Part shown: in pieces, positions 1 through 8,783 of the stretch
Position numbering within the stretch: the first letter of the stretch is position 1
Layout: the number at the start of each line of letters is the position of its first letter
The notes under the pieces: model-generated
Database searches by the model: none
Told to the model about the DNA's origin: nothing
Seen by the model: the letters and a program-made list of their open reading frames with translations, nothing else
Source: DAIQRJ01 sp963708795
GTDB lineage: Bacteria; Actinomycetota; Actinomycetes; Propionibacteriales; DAIQRJ01
Assembly (NCBI GenBank): GCA_963708795.1
Contig: CAVPUH010000008.1
Location: 1-64,000 of the forward strand
DNA length: 64,000 nucleotides
Direction of reading: 5' to 3'
Position numbers and translations under genes: made by a program

Positions 1-31
1 ATTCGGTGCGCGGCGAGCGGAAGTCGGTCAC
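1..31 (-). CDS. 5' end of an unidentified gene downstream of cmk
   Basis: A GTG codon at 31-29 shares bases with the cmk stop codon in a GTGA overlap, the coupling used repeatedly elsewhere in this window. The frame stays open to the window edge and reads M-T-D-F-R-S-P-R-T-E. Ten codons are too few to identify a family. By the usual actinobacterial order, a plsC-like acyltransferase or der (EngA GTPase) would follow cmk, but nothing here decides between them. Confidence 0.4.
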   Translation of the reverse strand, partial: MTDFRSPRTE

Positions 32-735
32 GAGCTCGACCCGCTGACGGCCCGTAGTGCCAACCCGCATACGACGTCGATGACCTGCTGCAGGTCGAGT
101 TCGGTGGAGTCGAGGTGGACCACGCCGTCGGCCGCCTCGTGGAACGACGACACGGTGGCGTCGTCGCGGTCGCGTCGCAGCACCTGGTCGCGCAGGGCGG
201 CCGCATCGACCGTGCCGTCGCCGAGCTCGGCGTCGCGGCGAGCCAGGCGGGCCTCCTCGCTGGCGGTGAGAAGCACTCGGAGGTCGGCGTCCGGGGCCAC
301 GACCGTGGTGATGTCCCTGCCCTCGGCCACGATCCCGGTGCCGTCCGTCCGGGCGTCGTCGATGATCGCGCGTTGCCGGCCGATCAGCTCGGCGCGGACG
401 TCGAGGTTGGTCGCGACCGCGCTGACGCTGGCGGAGATGCGAGGCTCGCGAATCGCCGCGTCCACACCGATGTCGCCGACCGCGACAGTGGGTCCGGCGG
501 GGTCGGTGCCGATCCGCAGGTCGAGATGCCGGACGTGCGCGGCCACCGCGACGGTGTCCTCGAGCGGGATGCCGTCGGTGAGGAGGCTCCACGTGGCCGC
601 GCGGTACATCGCCCCGGTGTCGAGGAACCGTAGACCGAGCCGGCTCGCCACACCTCTCGATGCCGATGACTTGCCCGAACCGGACGGGCCGTCGATGGCG
701 ATGACCAGGGGCGGGGTCGGCAGAGCTGTGGACAC
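28..735 (-). CDS. cmk: Cytidylate kinase
   Basis: Cytosolic nucleoside monophosphate kinase that phosphorylates CMP and dCMP with ATP, feeding CTP and dCTP pools. The 235-residue product is the usual length. The Walker A loop GPSGSGKSS is at residues 16-24, the NMP-binding DTGAMYRA motif at 39-46, and a GRDITTVV segment near residue 138, followed by a lid-like Arg-rich stretch (RLARRDAEL). The gene follows the prephenate dehydrogenase gene after 52 bp and overlaps the next gene by four bases. The same neighbours (ScpA/B, RluB, Cmk) occur in M. tuberculosis, which supports orthology. Confidence 0.95.
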   Translation of the reverse strand: MSTALPTPPLVIAIDGPSGSGKSSASRGVASRLGLRFLDTGAMYRAATWSLLTDGIPLEDTVAVAAHVRHLDLRIGTDPAGPTVAVGDIGVDAAIREPRISASVSAVATNLDVRAELIGRQRAIIDDARTDGTGIVAEGRDITTVVAPDADLRVLLTASEEARLARRDAELGDGTVDAAALRDQVLRRDRDDATVSSFHEAADGVVHLDSTELDLQQVIDVVCGLALRAVSGSSS

Positions 736-787
736 AAGTGCTCAGGTTACCCGGGACCACGGCCGCCCGCGGACACTCCGACGTCGG

Positions 788-1894
788 TCAGCCGGCGACA
801 GCCCACCCGTGCCGATCGAGCGCAGCCGTCAACTGGTCCTCGGCCGCGGGCAGGACCGACAGCTGCGCGTGCCCGCGCTCGCCGGCGACGTCGTGCTCGA
901 TGCGGATGTCCTCGATATTGACCCCGGCCGCCGTCACGTCGGCGAACAGCTGTGCGAGCGCTCCCGGTTGGTCGGGGATCACGACGTCGACGGTCGTGTA
1001 GGCGCGTGGGTGATGCCCGTGCTTGCCGGGCAGGCGGTTGACGCCCGCCACCCCTCGCGTCAGCCACCCCGTCACCCGGGCCCGCGGTTCGGCCGTCACC
1101 ACGGTCCCGACGGGTTCGGGACTCAGATCGTCTGCGAGCGCGGTGAGCGCGGCCGCGGTGTCGCGCGCGAGGCCGGCCACGGCACCCGCGTTGGACGACA
1201 GGATCTGCGTCCACAACTCGGGATCCCCGGCCGCGATCCGGGTCACGTCCCGCACGCCCTGGCCCGACAACGCCAGGTACGTGTCGGGCGCGTCGGCCAG
1301 CAGGCCCGCGACGGTCGTGGCCACCACCTGCGGTAGGTGCGAGATGAGCGCGACGGCCGCGTCGTGGTCGGCGGTCCCGATGTCCACCGGCACCGCGCCA
1401 CAGATCCTCGCCAGATTCCGCACCGTCTCGACGGCGTCGGCGTCCGCATCGGCATCCGTGACGACGGCCCACGTGCGGCCCTCGAACAGGTTGCTCCGAG
1501 CGGCCAGGGGTCCGGTCCGCTCACTGCCGGCCATCGGGTGGCCGGGTACGTAGCGTCGACGCTGATCGAGATCGGCCAGTTCGGCCACCGCGGCGACGAC
1601 GGGACCCTTGACGCTGGCGATGTCGGTCACCACCGCCGTCGGAAACCTGCCGAGTGCCTTCGCCACGACTTCCCCGGCAACAGACGGCGGCACTCCGACA
1701 ACGACGACCTGGGGGTCGACCTCCGTCGACGGGTTCCCGGTCCGCTCCCCTGCGCCGATCGATTCGGCCAGCGCCACGTTGCGATCGGTGGCATCGGTGA
1801 TCCAGACCCGGACGTCGCGGCGCTGCAGCGCCAACCCCACCGAGGTGCCCATCAGGCCGGCACCGACGATGAGAACGCGGTCGATCTCAGTCAC
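788..1894 (-). CDS. tyrA: Prephenate dehydrogenase with C-terminal ACT domain
   Basis: Converts prephenate to 4-hydroxyphenylpyruvate with NAD(P)+ in tyrosine synthesis. The 368-residue protein starts with a Rossmann fold (GAGLMG at residues 11-16), carries the family signature HPMAGSE in the middle, and ends in an ACT domain (about residues 298-365, beginning YTTVDVVIPDQPGALAQL), which in this family usually mediates feedback regulation by tyrosine. The GTG at 1894 was chosen because it lies directly before the Rossmann strand and overlaps the upstream stop by eight bases. The frame stays open further upstream, but those codons belong to the preceding gene in another frame. Confidence 0.9.
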   Translation of the reverse strand: MTEIDRVLIVGAGLMGTSVGLALQRRDVRVWITDATDRNVALAESIGAGERTGNPSTEVDPQVVVVGVPPSVAGEVVAKALGRFPTAVVTDIASVKGPVVAAVAELADLDQRRRYVPGHPMAGSERTGPLAARSNLFEGRTWAVVTDADADADAVETVRNLARICGAVPVDIGTADHDAAVALISHLPQVVATTVAGLLADAPDTYLALSGQGVRDVTRIAAGDPELWTQILSSNAGAVAGLARDTAAALTALADDLSPEPVGTVVTAEPRARVTGWLTRGVAGVNRLPGKHGHHPRAYTTVDVVIPDQPGALAQLFADVTAAGVNIEDIRIEHDVAGERGHAQLSVLPAAEDQLTAALDRHGWAVAG

Positions 1895-2891
1895 GGCCAG
1901 GCCTGTCGCCGGGATCGGCCGCCAACGGAGCAGATGCAGCGCCGGCCGCGAGGCTGACCCAGCCCGCCCGCGAGTACCAGTGCCGCCCGCTCCGCAGATG
2001 CGTGGCGACCGCCCGCTCCAACGTCGTGCGCTGCGGAAGCTCTTCGACGTCCGCACCAGGCATCCGGAACACGAAGTCGAGGACCGCGCCGTCCCCGGGA
2101 TGGGGCTCGCCGATCAGGTGGAACAACCGCAGGAAGCGGACCATGTTCGAGTCGGCGGGCAGGTACTCGGCCAGCTGGTCGTCGAGCAGCCACGACGAGC
2201 ACATCGCCGTCGCGTACGGCTCGTCCGGGTAGTAGCGCGCGAAGAACTCCGACGCACGGGCGAACGAGGCCGCCACGTCGCCGGGCAGCAACGGTCCGGA
2301 CTCCGGGATGTGGCAGTGCAGGCAGAAGTCGCCGGCCACGATCGGCGCATCAGCGGCGCGAGCATCGGCGGCGTCGACGTCGAAGCGACCCCGATTGAAC
2401 TGCAGCCGGCCGAAGTCGTAGAGCAGGCCGGTGAAGTGACCGCGGAACCACCACTGGACGTGCAGCCCGCCGATGTCGAAGGTCCGACGGAACACCCGCA
2501 GGTGCCGGCCGAGATCACCGAGGATCGCGCTGGACTGCTCGTCCGGGATACCGAGACCGCGGTGGTACGCGACGGTGTCGTCGACCGTCGCCAGCAACGC
2601 GAACACGAAGAAGTACCGGTCGACGGCTGGTGCGTCGGCGTCGCGAGGGTCGAATCGGGTGTCCCAGTCGGCCGTCCACGTCGGTGCCAGCGAGCCCATG
2701 CCGCGTTGCAGGTCGGCCACGACCTCGAGCGCGGCGGCCATCCGGTCGTCGTCGGCCACGAAGGAGGCCCGCGCCGCCTCGAGCTCGGCTCGGTCGACCG
2801 GCAGGATCGCGCAGCGTTCGAACGCCGACTCGAGGGCATCGGCGCTGAGCCGCTCTCGAAGGTCGTCGAGGGACAGGGTGTCGAGACTCAT
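1887..2891 (-). CDS. Acyltransferase domain-containing protein (NAT_N/GNAT_C-like)
   Basis: A 334-residue protein of a family common in actinobacteria and annotated as acyltransferase domain-containing. It has a helical N-terminal part and a C-terminal GNAT-like part. The stretch LHCHIPESGPLLPGDVAAS around residue 193 matches the conserved HIPE.GPL segment of the GNAT_C family. No signal peptide or membrane segment is visible. It starts inside the stop codon of rluB (TGATG, one shared base) and runs into the prephenate dehydrogenase gene, so it is translated as part of this run. The substrate is unknown; the family assignment is from motif memory, not a search. Confidence 0.6.
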   Translation of the reverse strand: MSLDTLSLDDLRERLSADALESAFERCAILPVDRAELEAARASFVADDDRMAAALEVVADLQRGMGSLAPTWTADWDTRFDPRDADAPAVDRYFFVFALLATVDDTVAYHRGLGIPDEQSSAILGDLGRHLRVFRRTFDIGGLHVQWWFRGHFTGLLYDFGRLQFNRGRFDVDAADARAADAPIVAGDFCLHCHIPESGPLLPGDVAASFARASEFFARYYPDEPYATAMCSSWLLDDQLAEYLPADSNMVRFLRLFHLIGEPHPGDGAVLDFVFRMPGADVEELPQRTTLERAVATHLRSGRHWYSRAGWVSLAAGAASAPLAADPGDRPGRD

Positions 2892-4075
2892 CAGTGGTTG
2901 TCTCCATCGGCACGGCGGCGCGGGGGTTGGGACGATGTGCGCGCGGTGGACGTTCGGGGCTTGGACGTGCGAGGGGTGGACGCGCGCGGGTTCGGGTTAC
3001 GTGCGTCCGGCGTGCGCGGGTTCGGCTTACGTGCGTCCGGCGTGCGCGGGTTCGGCTTACGTGCGTCCGGCGTGCGCGAGCTCGACGTCCGGGGCTTCGA
3101 CGTCCGCTCGCTCGACGTCCGACGTTTCGCCGGAGAGCCCTTCGACGAACGAGACGTCGACGCAGCGCTGTCCTCGGGTCGTGGCACGCCACGGCGCGGG
3201 GCCGGCTTGCGTTCCGCCTTACCTGCGGTGGGTTTGCGCATCGGCGTGCGTGGCGTCACCGGTTTCCGCGGGCCCCGGGTGCTGGTGCGCGGGCGCGGGT
3301 CGCCCGACGCGGCGTCGAGGAGCGCGGCGATCTCGCGGTTATCGAGCGGGCGCATCTTCCCGACCCGCAGATCGCCCAACCGGAGCGGGCCGAACTGGGT
3401 GCGGGTCAAGGTCTCGACCGGGTTTCCCACGGCTTCCAGCATGCGTCGCACGACGTGCTTGCGGCCTTCGTGCACGACGATCTCGACCAGCGCCTTGCCG
3501 ATGTTCTGCTGGATCACGCGGAACGACTCGGCCTTGACCGGGCCGTCGTCGAGGTCGAAACCGTCCTTGAGCCGCCGTCCCGCATCTCGCGCGACCGGCG
3601 TCTTCACCTGGGCTACGTAGGTCTTGCTCACGCCGTACGAGGGATGCGCCAGCTTGTTCGCGAGCTCACCGTCGTTCGTCAGCAGCAGCAGGCCGTCGGT
3701 GTCGGTATCGAGCCGACCGACGTGGAAGAGCCGGTCGGATCGTCCGGCCAGGATGTCGCCGATGCACCGACGGCCCTGGGGATCCTCCATCGTGGTGACC
3801 ACACCGCGAGGCTTGTTCAGCATCAGATAGCTGAGATTCGACGACGTGATGACCCGTTCACCGTCGACCCGGACCAGGTCCACTTCGGGGTCGACTCGCG
3901 CACCCAACGTCGTGATGACCTCGCCGTTGACGTCCACCCGGCCTTCGGTGATGAGCAGTTCACTGGCCCGCCGGCTGGCGACGCCGGCGCGGGCCAGGAC
4001 CTTCTGCAACCGTTCACCACCGCTGTCGGGTCCATCGACGGACCGCTCATCTTCGAACTCGTCGTCTGTGCTCAC
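2891..4075 (-). CDS. rluB: RluB-family 23S rRNA pseudouridine synthase with long basic tail
   Basis: Modifies a uridine in 23S rRNA. An S4 RNA-binding domain (about residues 21-75) is followed by the synthase core with the catalytic-Asp motif GRLDTDTDGLLLLT. The core ends near residue 255, which is the usual length of mycobacterial homologues. A tail of about 140 residues follows, rich in Arg, Lys, Pro, Thr and Ser and built from repeats of the type RKPNPRTPDA. The tail looks disordered and RNA- or ribosome-binding (inference). It starts at GTG 4075 in a GTGA overlap with scpB. The tail DNA contains an exact-looking 30-bp tandem repeat listed separately. Confidence 0.9.
   Translation of the reverse strand: MSTDDEFEDERSVDGPDSGGERLQKVLARAGVASRRASELLITEGRVDVNGEVITTLGARVDPEVDLVRVDGERVITSSNLSYLMLNKPRGVVTTMEDPQGRRCIGDILAGRSDRLFHVGRLDTDTDGLLLLTNDGELANKLAHPSYGVSKTYVAQVKTPVARDAGRRLKDGFDLDDGPVKAESFRVIQQNIGKALVEIVVHEGRKHVVRRMLEAVGNPVETLTRTQFGPLRLGDLRVGKMRPLDNREIAALLDAASGDPRPRTSTRGPRKPVTPRTPMRKPTAGKAERKPAPRRGVPRPEDSAASTSRSSKGSPAKRRTSSERTSKPRTSSSRTPDARKPNPRTPDARKPNPRTPDARNPNPRASTPRTSKPRTSTARTSSQPPRRRADGDNH
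2991..3080 (-). repeat. Three tandem 30-bp repeats inside the rluB tail
   Basis: Three consecutive 30-bp units (2991-3020, 3021-3050, 3051-3080), nearly identical at the DNA level, each encode one copy of a ten-residue RKPNPRTPDA-like unit. More degenerate copies continue on both sides (RTSKPRTS types). The unit length is a multiple of three, so copy-number change keeps the frame. Confidence 0.9.
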
Positions 4076-4626
4076 GTCAACAGTCCTTCTTCTTCATCGA
4101 ATGCAGCCAGGTCGGGCAGGTAGGGAGCGATGTCAGGGAGCTGATCCAGCGAGTCGAGCCCGATGCGCTCCAGGAACGTCGCCGTCGTCCGGTACAGCAT
4201 GGCGCCGGACGGTCCGGCCGACCCGGACTCCTCGATCAGCCCGCGTGCGGCGAGCGTCCTGATCACGCCGTCGCAGTTGACTCCCCGCACCGCCGACACG
4301 CGGCCGCGGGTCACCGGCTGCTTGTACGCGACCACCGCGAGCGTCTCGAGCGCCGCCTGGGTCAACCTGGCCTGCTGGCCGTCGAGGACGTAGCGCTCGA
4401 CGACCGAGGCATAGTCCGGCCTCGAGTACAGCCGCCAGCCGGCCGGCGTCTCGCGTAGCTCGAAGCCCCGGCCCTGCGCCGTATAGCCGTCCGCGAGGTC
4501 CTTCAGCTCCATCAACACCACGTGTACCGGTTCGTCGATGAGTTCGGCCAGCAGCTCCACGGGAGCGGGCTCGTCCACCACCACGAGCAGCGCCTCCAGG
4601 GACGCCCGTCGCTCGTCCTCACGCAT
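4072..4626 (-). CDS. scpB: Segregation and condensation protein B
   Basis: Winged-helix subunit of the SMC-ScpAB condensin complex that organises and segregates the chromosome. The 184-residue protein contains the typical YKQPVTRGRVSAVRGV segment (second winged helix) and the RGLIEESG stretch. The ATG at 4626 was chosen over upstream in-frame codons because it gives the family's usual N-terminus and overlaps the scpA stop by eight bases. It is coupled downstream to rluB by a GTGA overlap. The parA-scpA-scpB-rluB-cmk order is conserved in actinobacteria. Confidence 0.93.
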   Translation of the reverse strand: MREDERRASLEALLVVVDEPAPVELLAELIDEPVHVVLMELKDLADGYTAQGRGFELRETPAGWRLYSRPDYASVVERYVLDGQQARLTQAALETLAVVAYKQPVTRGRVSAVRGVNCDGVIRTLAARGLIEESGSAGPSGAMLYRTTATFLERIGLDSLDQLPDIAPYLPDLAAFDEEEGLLT

Positions 4627-5542
4627 GGTCGCCCGTCCCCGTCGACCCGCTCGCCGAATCAGCATCCGGTTCGCCGGCGCCGAGTTCGGACGGCGGTCGA
4701 TCGAACTCGTCGGTGACCGCCACGTCGCCCGAGGCCGCGCCGGTCCAGCTGATCATCAGGGTGTCCAGCGGGGTCACCTGGTCGAACGCGACGGAGCCGA
4801 CCCGGAACAGCTCCAACAGCGCCAGGAATCGCGCGATGGTCGTCAGGACGTCCGGCGCATCTGCCACCAGGTCCGCGAACGTGAGGAATCCCGGACCGCG
4901 TGAGGCGCCCCGCAGCCGCTCGACCACCACGACCGCCTGCTCGCGGACACTGACCGCGGGTGCGTGCAGGTGCTCCAACCCGACGACCGGTTCGGCGCGG
5001 GGCGTCATCGCCCGGCCCGCGAGGGCGGCGAATTGCTCGGGTGTCACCGTGAACAGGACATCGGGCAGCAGGGCCGCGAAGCGGTCCTCGAGCGTGACCG
5101 ATCGGGGGTACCGGCGCGGCGCCGTGGCCATGGCGGTCTCGAACGTGGCGGCCATCTGCTTGTAGGCCCGGTACTGGAGAAGACGGGCGAAGAGGAGGTC
5201 GCGAGCCTCCAGCAGGGCCAGGTCCTCCTCGTCTTCGACCTCGCCCTGCGGAAGCAGGCGGGCAGCCTTGAGATCGACCAGCGTCGCGGCGATCAGGAGG
5301 AACTCGGTGGTCTCGTCGAGGTCGCCCAACGCGCCGAGCGAGCGGAGGTGCCTGATGAAGTCGTCGGTGACGACCGAGAGCGCCACCTCGGTCACGTCGA
5401 GCTTGTGCCGCGAGATCAGCTGCAGCAGAAGGTCGAACGGTCCGGAGAAGTTCGTCAACTCGACGTGGAACGCGGACTTCTCACCGTGGCCGACCTCAGG
5501 CGTGTCCGTCCGCGGGTGGACGGTCGGCCCGGTCGCACTCAT
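4619..5542 (-). CDS. scpA: Segregation and condensation protein A (kleisin)
   Basis: Kleisin subunit that bridges the SMC heads. The 307-residue protein has the N-terminal kleisin segment FSGPFDLLLQLISRHKLD around residue 35 and a C-terminal winged-helix part ending in an acidic, Ser/Gly-rich tail. It begins at ATG 5542 in an ATGA overlap with parA. Codons upstream of this ATG are a shadow of parA in another frame. The gene is translationally coupled on both sides, so ScpA and ScpB are likely made in fixed ratio. Confidence 0.93.
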   Translation of the reverse strand: MSATGPTVHPRTDTPEVGHGEKSAFHVELTNFSGPFDLLLQLISRHKLDVTEVALSVVTDDFIRHLRSLGALGDLDETTEFLLIAATLVDLKAARLLPQGEVEDEEDLALLEARDLLFARLLQYRAYKQMAATFETAMATAPRRYPRSVTLEDRFAALLPDVLFTVTPEQFAALAGRAMTPRAEPVVGLEHLHAPAVSVREQAVVVVERLRGASRGPGFLTFADLVADAPDVLTTIARFLALLELFRVGSVAFDQVTPLDTLMISWTGAASGDVAVTDEFDRPPSELGAGEPDADSASGSTGTGDHA

Positions 5543-6486
5543 GCCGGCGAGGACCGCGCGACGACCTCCACCGCGAGGTTGCGATAGGCCTGAGCCGCCG
5601 GGGAGGACGGGGAGAACGAGGTGATCGGCTCGCCGGCCACCGAAGCGTCCGGGAAGCGCACGGTGCGGGCGATCACGGAGTGGAACACGGTGTCCCCGAA
5701 GGCCTGGACGACGCGCTCGAGCACCTCGCGACCGTGCAAGGTGCGCGCGTCGTACATCGTGGCGAGGATGCCGATGATCGTCAGGTCGGGGTTGAGCCGG
5801 TCCTGCACCTTGGCGATGGTCTCGGTGAGCATGGCCACGCCGCGCAGGGCGAAGAACTCGCATTCCAGCGGGATGATCACCCCGTCGGCCGCGGTCAGGG
5901 CGTTCACCGTGAGGAGCCCGAGTGACGGCTGGCAGTCGATGAGGACGTAGTCGTAGTCGGCGACGATCGGTGCCAGCGCACGCTTGAGCGTCATCTCACG
6001 GGCGACCTCGCCCACGAGGGCCACCTCGGCGGCGGACAGGTCGATGTTGGCCGGGACGAGGTCGACGCCGTCGGTGGCGGTCTTGACGACCACCTTGCGG
6101 ATGTCGGCGTGCCGGTCCATCAGGACGTTGTAGATGCTCGACTCGAGCTCGTGCGGGTTGATGCCCACTCCGACGGCGAGCGATCCCTGCGGGTCGAAAT
6201 CCACCAGCAGGACCTTGCGTCCCAGCTCGGCAAGCGCCGCGCCCAGGCTGATGGTGGTCGTGGTCTTGCCCACGCCGCCCTTCTGGTTGCACAGGGCGAT
6301 CACCACCGCCGGACCGTGGGACGTCGGTGCCGGTGGTGGCGTGAGGTCGGGCCATTCCCGGCCGGTCGGCCCCAGGAGCGGGCCGACGGCTGGACCGTCG
6401 ACGGCAGCCTCCGCTTCCGGAGCATCTACCTCGGGAGCAGGCGCCGACACGGGCGCTGTCTCGGGTTCGACGAGGGGATCACTCAC
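5539..6486 (-). CDS. parA: ParA-family ATPase of the ScpAB operon
   Basis: Deviant-Walker-A ATPase of the ParA/Soj type. KGGVGKT is at residues 69-75, DFDPQG lies in the Walker A' region, and DCQPSLGLLT follows. The first 60 residues form a Pro/Ala/Glu-rich linker that is probably disordered. No parB gene is adjacent. In actinobacteria this paralogue sits with scpAB and is distinct from the origin-proximal parAB pair; its role is presumed to be in chromosome organisation. It begins the parA-scpA-scpB-rluB run, 46 bp after xerD. Confidence 0.85.
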   Translation of the reverse strand: MSDPLVEPETAPVSAPAPEVDAPEAEAAVDGPAVGPLLGPTGREWPDLTPPPAPTSHGPAVVIALCNQKGGVGKTTTTISLGAALAELGRKVLLVDFDPQGSLAVGVGINPHELESSIYNVLMDRHADIRKVVVKTATDGVDLVPANIDLSAAEVALVGEVAREMTLKRALAPIVADYDYVLIDCQPSLGLLTVNALTAADGVIIPLECEFFALRGVAMLTETIAKVQDRLNPDLTIIGILATMYDARTLHGREVLERVVQAFGDTVFHSVIARTVRFPDASVAGEPITSFSPSSPAAQAYRNLAVEVVARSSPA

Positions 6487-6532
6487 AGGCGCGACTCTAT
6501 CGTCCGGGCCGGTGTCGTGCTCGCCGTGAGAG

Positions 6533-7495
6533 TCAGCTCAGCGCACGTGGATGGGCCGATGCGTAGACCTCACGCAGCTTCTCGACGGTGACCAGGGTGT
6601 AGATCTGGGTCGTCGTCACCGACGCGTGCCCGAGGAGTTCCTGGACTACTCGGACATCGGCCCCACCGTCGAGCAGGTGGGTCGCGAACGAGTGCCGGAG
6701 CGTGTGCGGAGAGACGTCGGTGGTGATACCCGCGGCCGATGCGGCCGCCCGGATCACCAGCCACGCGCTCTGGCGGGTCATGCGACGGCCCAGCGTGTTG
6801 AGGAAGACCGCGTGCGCCGCGCCCCCGACGGCTCGGCCGCGCACGCTCGTGCCGGCGCCCGCAAGCCGGGTGGCGAACGCCGGCCGCCCGCGGACGAGGT
6901 AGCTCTCGAGTGCGGCCGCCGCATACGACCCGAGCGGCACCACCCGCTGCTTGCCGCCCTTGCCGGACAGCCGCACCGCTCCGGAGGTCAGGTCCAGTTC
7001 GTCGATGTCCAGTCCGACCGCTTCGGTCACCCGGGCACCGCAGCCGTAGAGGAGTTCGAGGAGCGCCCGGTCACGCAAGGCGATCGGGTCATCGCCGGCC
7101 ACGGCCTCCAACATGGTGGTGACCTTGTCGACCGGAAGCGCCTTCGGCAGCCGTTGCGGGAGGGACGGCGGCTTGACGTCGTGCGCAACGTCGAGCGTCG
7201 TCGTGCCCTCTCGCAGCCAGAACGCGTGGAGCCCGCGAACGGCGACCAGCGAGCGCGCCGCGGAGGCCGCGGCCACGGGTGCGTGGCCGTCTCGGGTCTC
7301 CCGCAGTGAGGTGACGAACTCGCTGACGAGCCCCGCGGTGATGTCGTTCGGGTCGTCGATTCCGCGCACGTGCAGGAACCCCAGATACCGGCGGAGATCC
7401 CGGCGATAGGCGAGCAGCGTGTTCGCCGACAGGCCGCGCTCCACCAACAGGTGGTCGAGGTACGTGGCGGTGGCGGCCGTGACGCTCGACGTCAT
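6533..7495 (-). CDS. xerD: Site-specific tyrosine recombinase XerD
   Basis: Resolves chromosome dimers at dif together with XerC. The 320-residue protein has the N-terminal SAM-like core-binding domain (residues 1-100) and the catalytic domain with Arg155 (GCGARVTEAVGL), a Lys in SGKGGK (about 179-182), His264 and Arg267 (HTLRHSF), His290 (LLGHASV) and Tyr299. Every catalytic residue of the family is present. The ATG at 7495 gives the standard length; the further-upstream start adds residues that do not look conserved. The position next to parA/scpAB matches M. tuberculosis, so it is the housekeeping enzyme rather than a phage integrase. Confidence 0.94.
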   Translation of the reverse strand: MTSSVTAATATYLDHLLVERGLSANTLLAYRRDLRRYLGFLHVRGIDDPNDITAGLVSEFVTSLRETRDGHAPVAAASAARSLVAVRGLHAFWLREGTTTLDVAHDVKPPSLPQRLPKALPVDKVTTMLEAVAGDDPIALRDRALLELLYGCGARVTEAVGLDIDELDLTSGAVRLSGKGGKQRVVPLGSYAAAALESYLVRGRPAFATRLAGAGTSVRGRAVGGAAHAVFLNTLGRRMTRQSAWLVIRAAASAAGITTDVSPHTLRHSFATHLLDGGADVRVVQELLGHASVTTTQIYTLVTVEKLREVYASAHPRALS

Positions 7496-7604
7496 CGTGT
7501 CGGTCCCGGCTGGCCGCTCATCTGACCAGTGAAGCAGCAGCAACGCCCGGATCGCGGGATCGACGTCGTGGCGTCGGTGAGGTCAGGCAAGTCGGGCAAG
7601 CACG

Positions 7605-8720
7605 TCAGGCCAGTACGTCGGCGAGCGCAGCCGACTCGACGCCGAGCGCGGCCGCCACCGGCTCGTAGACCACGGCGCCGGCGTAGGTGTTCAGACCGAG
7701 GGCGAGCGAGTCGTCGTCCCGCAGAGCCTGTCGCCAGCCCTTCTCGGCGAGCGCGACGGCATACGGGAGGGTGACGTTCGTGAGCGCGTACGTCGAGGTG
7801 TGCGGGACGGCGCCGGGCATGTTGGCCACGCAGTAGAACAGCGAGTCGTGCACGCGGTAGGTGGGGTCGTCGTGGGTCGTCGGGCGCGAGTCCTCGAAGC
7901 ACCCGCCCTGGTCGATGGAGATGTCGACGAGCACGCTGCCGGCCTTCATCCGCGACACCTGCTCGTTGCTCACGAGCTTGGGAGCGCGGGCGCCGGCCAC
8001 CAGCACGGCCCCGATCACGAGATCGGCGTCGGTCACGGCCTGGTCGATCTCGTAGGCGTTCGACGTCACCGTCTTGCAGTGGCCCTGGTAGATCGCGTCG
8101 ACCGCCCGCAGACGCGCGACGTTGCGATCGAGCAGGAGAACCTCGGCCTGCATGCCGAGCGCGATCGCCGCCGCGTTCATCCCGGCCACGCCCGCGCCGA
8201 TGACGACGACCTTCGCGGCGTGCACCCCGGGCACGCCGCCGAGCAGGACGCCGCGACCTCCGTCGGCCCGCATGAGTGTCTGGGCGCCCACCTGCGGGGC
8301 CAGCCGCCCGGCCACCTCGCTCATCGGGGCCAGGAGCGGGAGCGACCCGTCGGGAAGCTGGACCGTCTCGTAGGCGATACCGGTGACACCCGCGTCGAGC
8401 AGCGCCGTCGTGCACTCGGCACTCGCCGCGAGATGGAGGTAGGTGAAGAGCACCTGCCCCTTCTGCATGCGGTCGTATTCCTCGGCGATCGGCTCCTTGA
8501 CCTTGAGCACCAACTCGCCGGCGGCCCAGGTGTCGTCCGCGGAGCCGAGGATCGTCGCACCGGCGGCCTGGAAGGCCGTGTCCGGGATGCTCGAGCCGAT
8601 ACCTGCGGTGGTCTCGATGAAGACCTCGTGGCCCGCCCGCGTCAGTTCGTGAACTCCGGCAGGCGTGATGGCCACCCGGAATTCGTTGTTCTTGACCTCG
8701 CGGGGGACGGCGATTTTCAT
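7605..8720 (-). CDS. ald: Alanine dehydrogenase
   Basis: Interconverts L-alanine and pyruvate plus ammonia with NAD+. The protein is 371 residues, the family standard. It begins MKIAVPREVKNNEFRVAITP, has the substrate-side lysine and histidine regions (KVKEP; LFTYLHLAAS), and a Rossmann motif VIGAGVAGMNAA near residue 175. The start at ATG 8720 matches homologues. It is separated from xerD by 110 bp and from the Nudix gene by 63 bp, so it may be transcribed separately. In M. tuberculosis ald is located elsewhere, so this gene is an insertion into the pyrG-xerD block. Confidence 0.95.
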   Translation of the reverse strand: MKIAVPREVKNNEFRVAITPAGVHELTRAGHEVFIETTAGIGSSIPDTAFQAAGATILGSADDTWAAGELVLKVKEPIAEEYDRMQKGQVLFTYLHLAASAECTTALLDAGVTGIAYETVQLPDGSLPLLAPMSEVAGRLAPQVGAQTLMRADGGRGVLLGGVPGVHAAKVVVIGAGVAGMNAAAIALGMQAEVLLLDRNVARLRAVDAIYQGHCKTVTSNAYEIDQAVTDADLVIGAVLVAGARAPKLVSNEQVSRMKAGSVLVDISIDQGGCFEDSRPTTHDDPTYRVHDSLFYCVANMPGAVPHTSTYALTNVTLPYAVALAEKGWRQALRDDDSLALGLNTYAGAVVYEPVAAALGVESAALADVLA

Positions 8721-8783
8721 GCCGATCAGTCTACGACCGGAAGAATCTTTCACAGTCGTGGTGGTGCCACGCCGTTCGATCCG

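Noticed and set aside
5539..6486. ParA as a sign of a plasmid or integrated element
   Set aside because: It sits in the conserved xerD-parA-scpA-scpB-rluB context of actinobacterial chromosomes.
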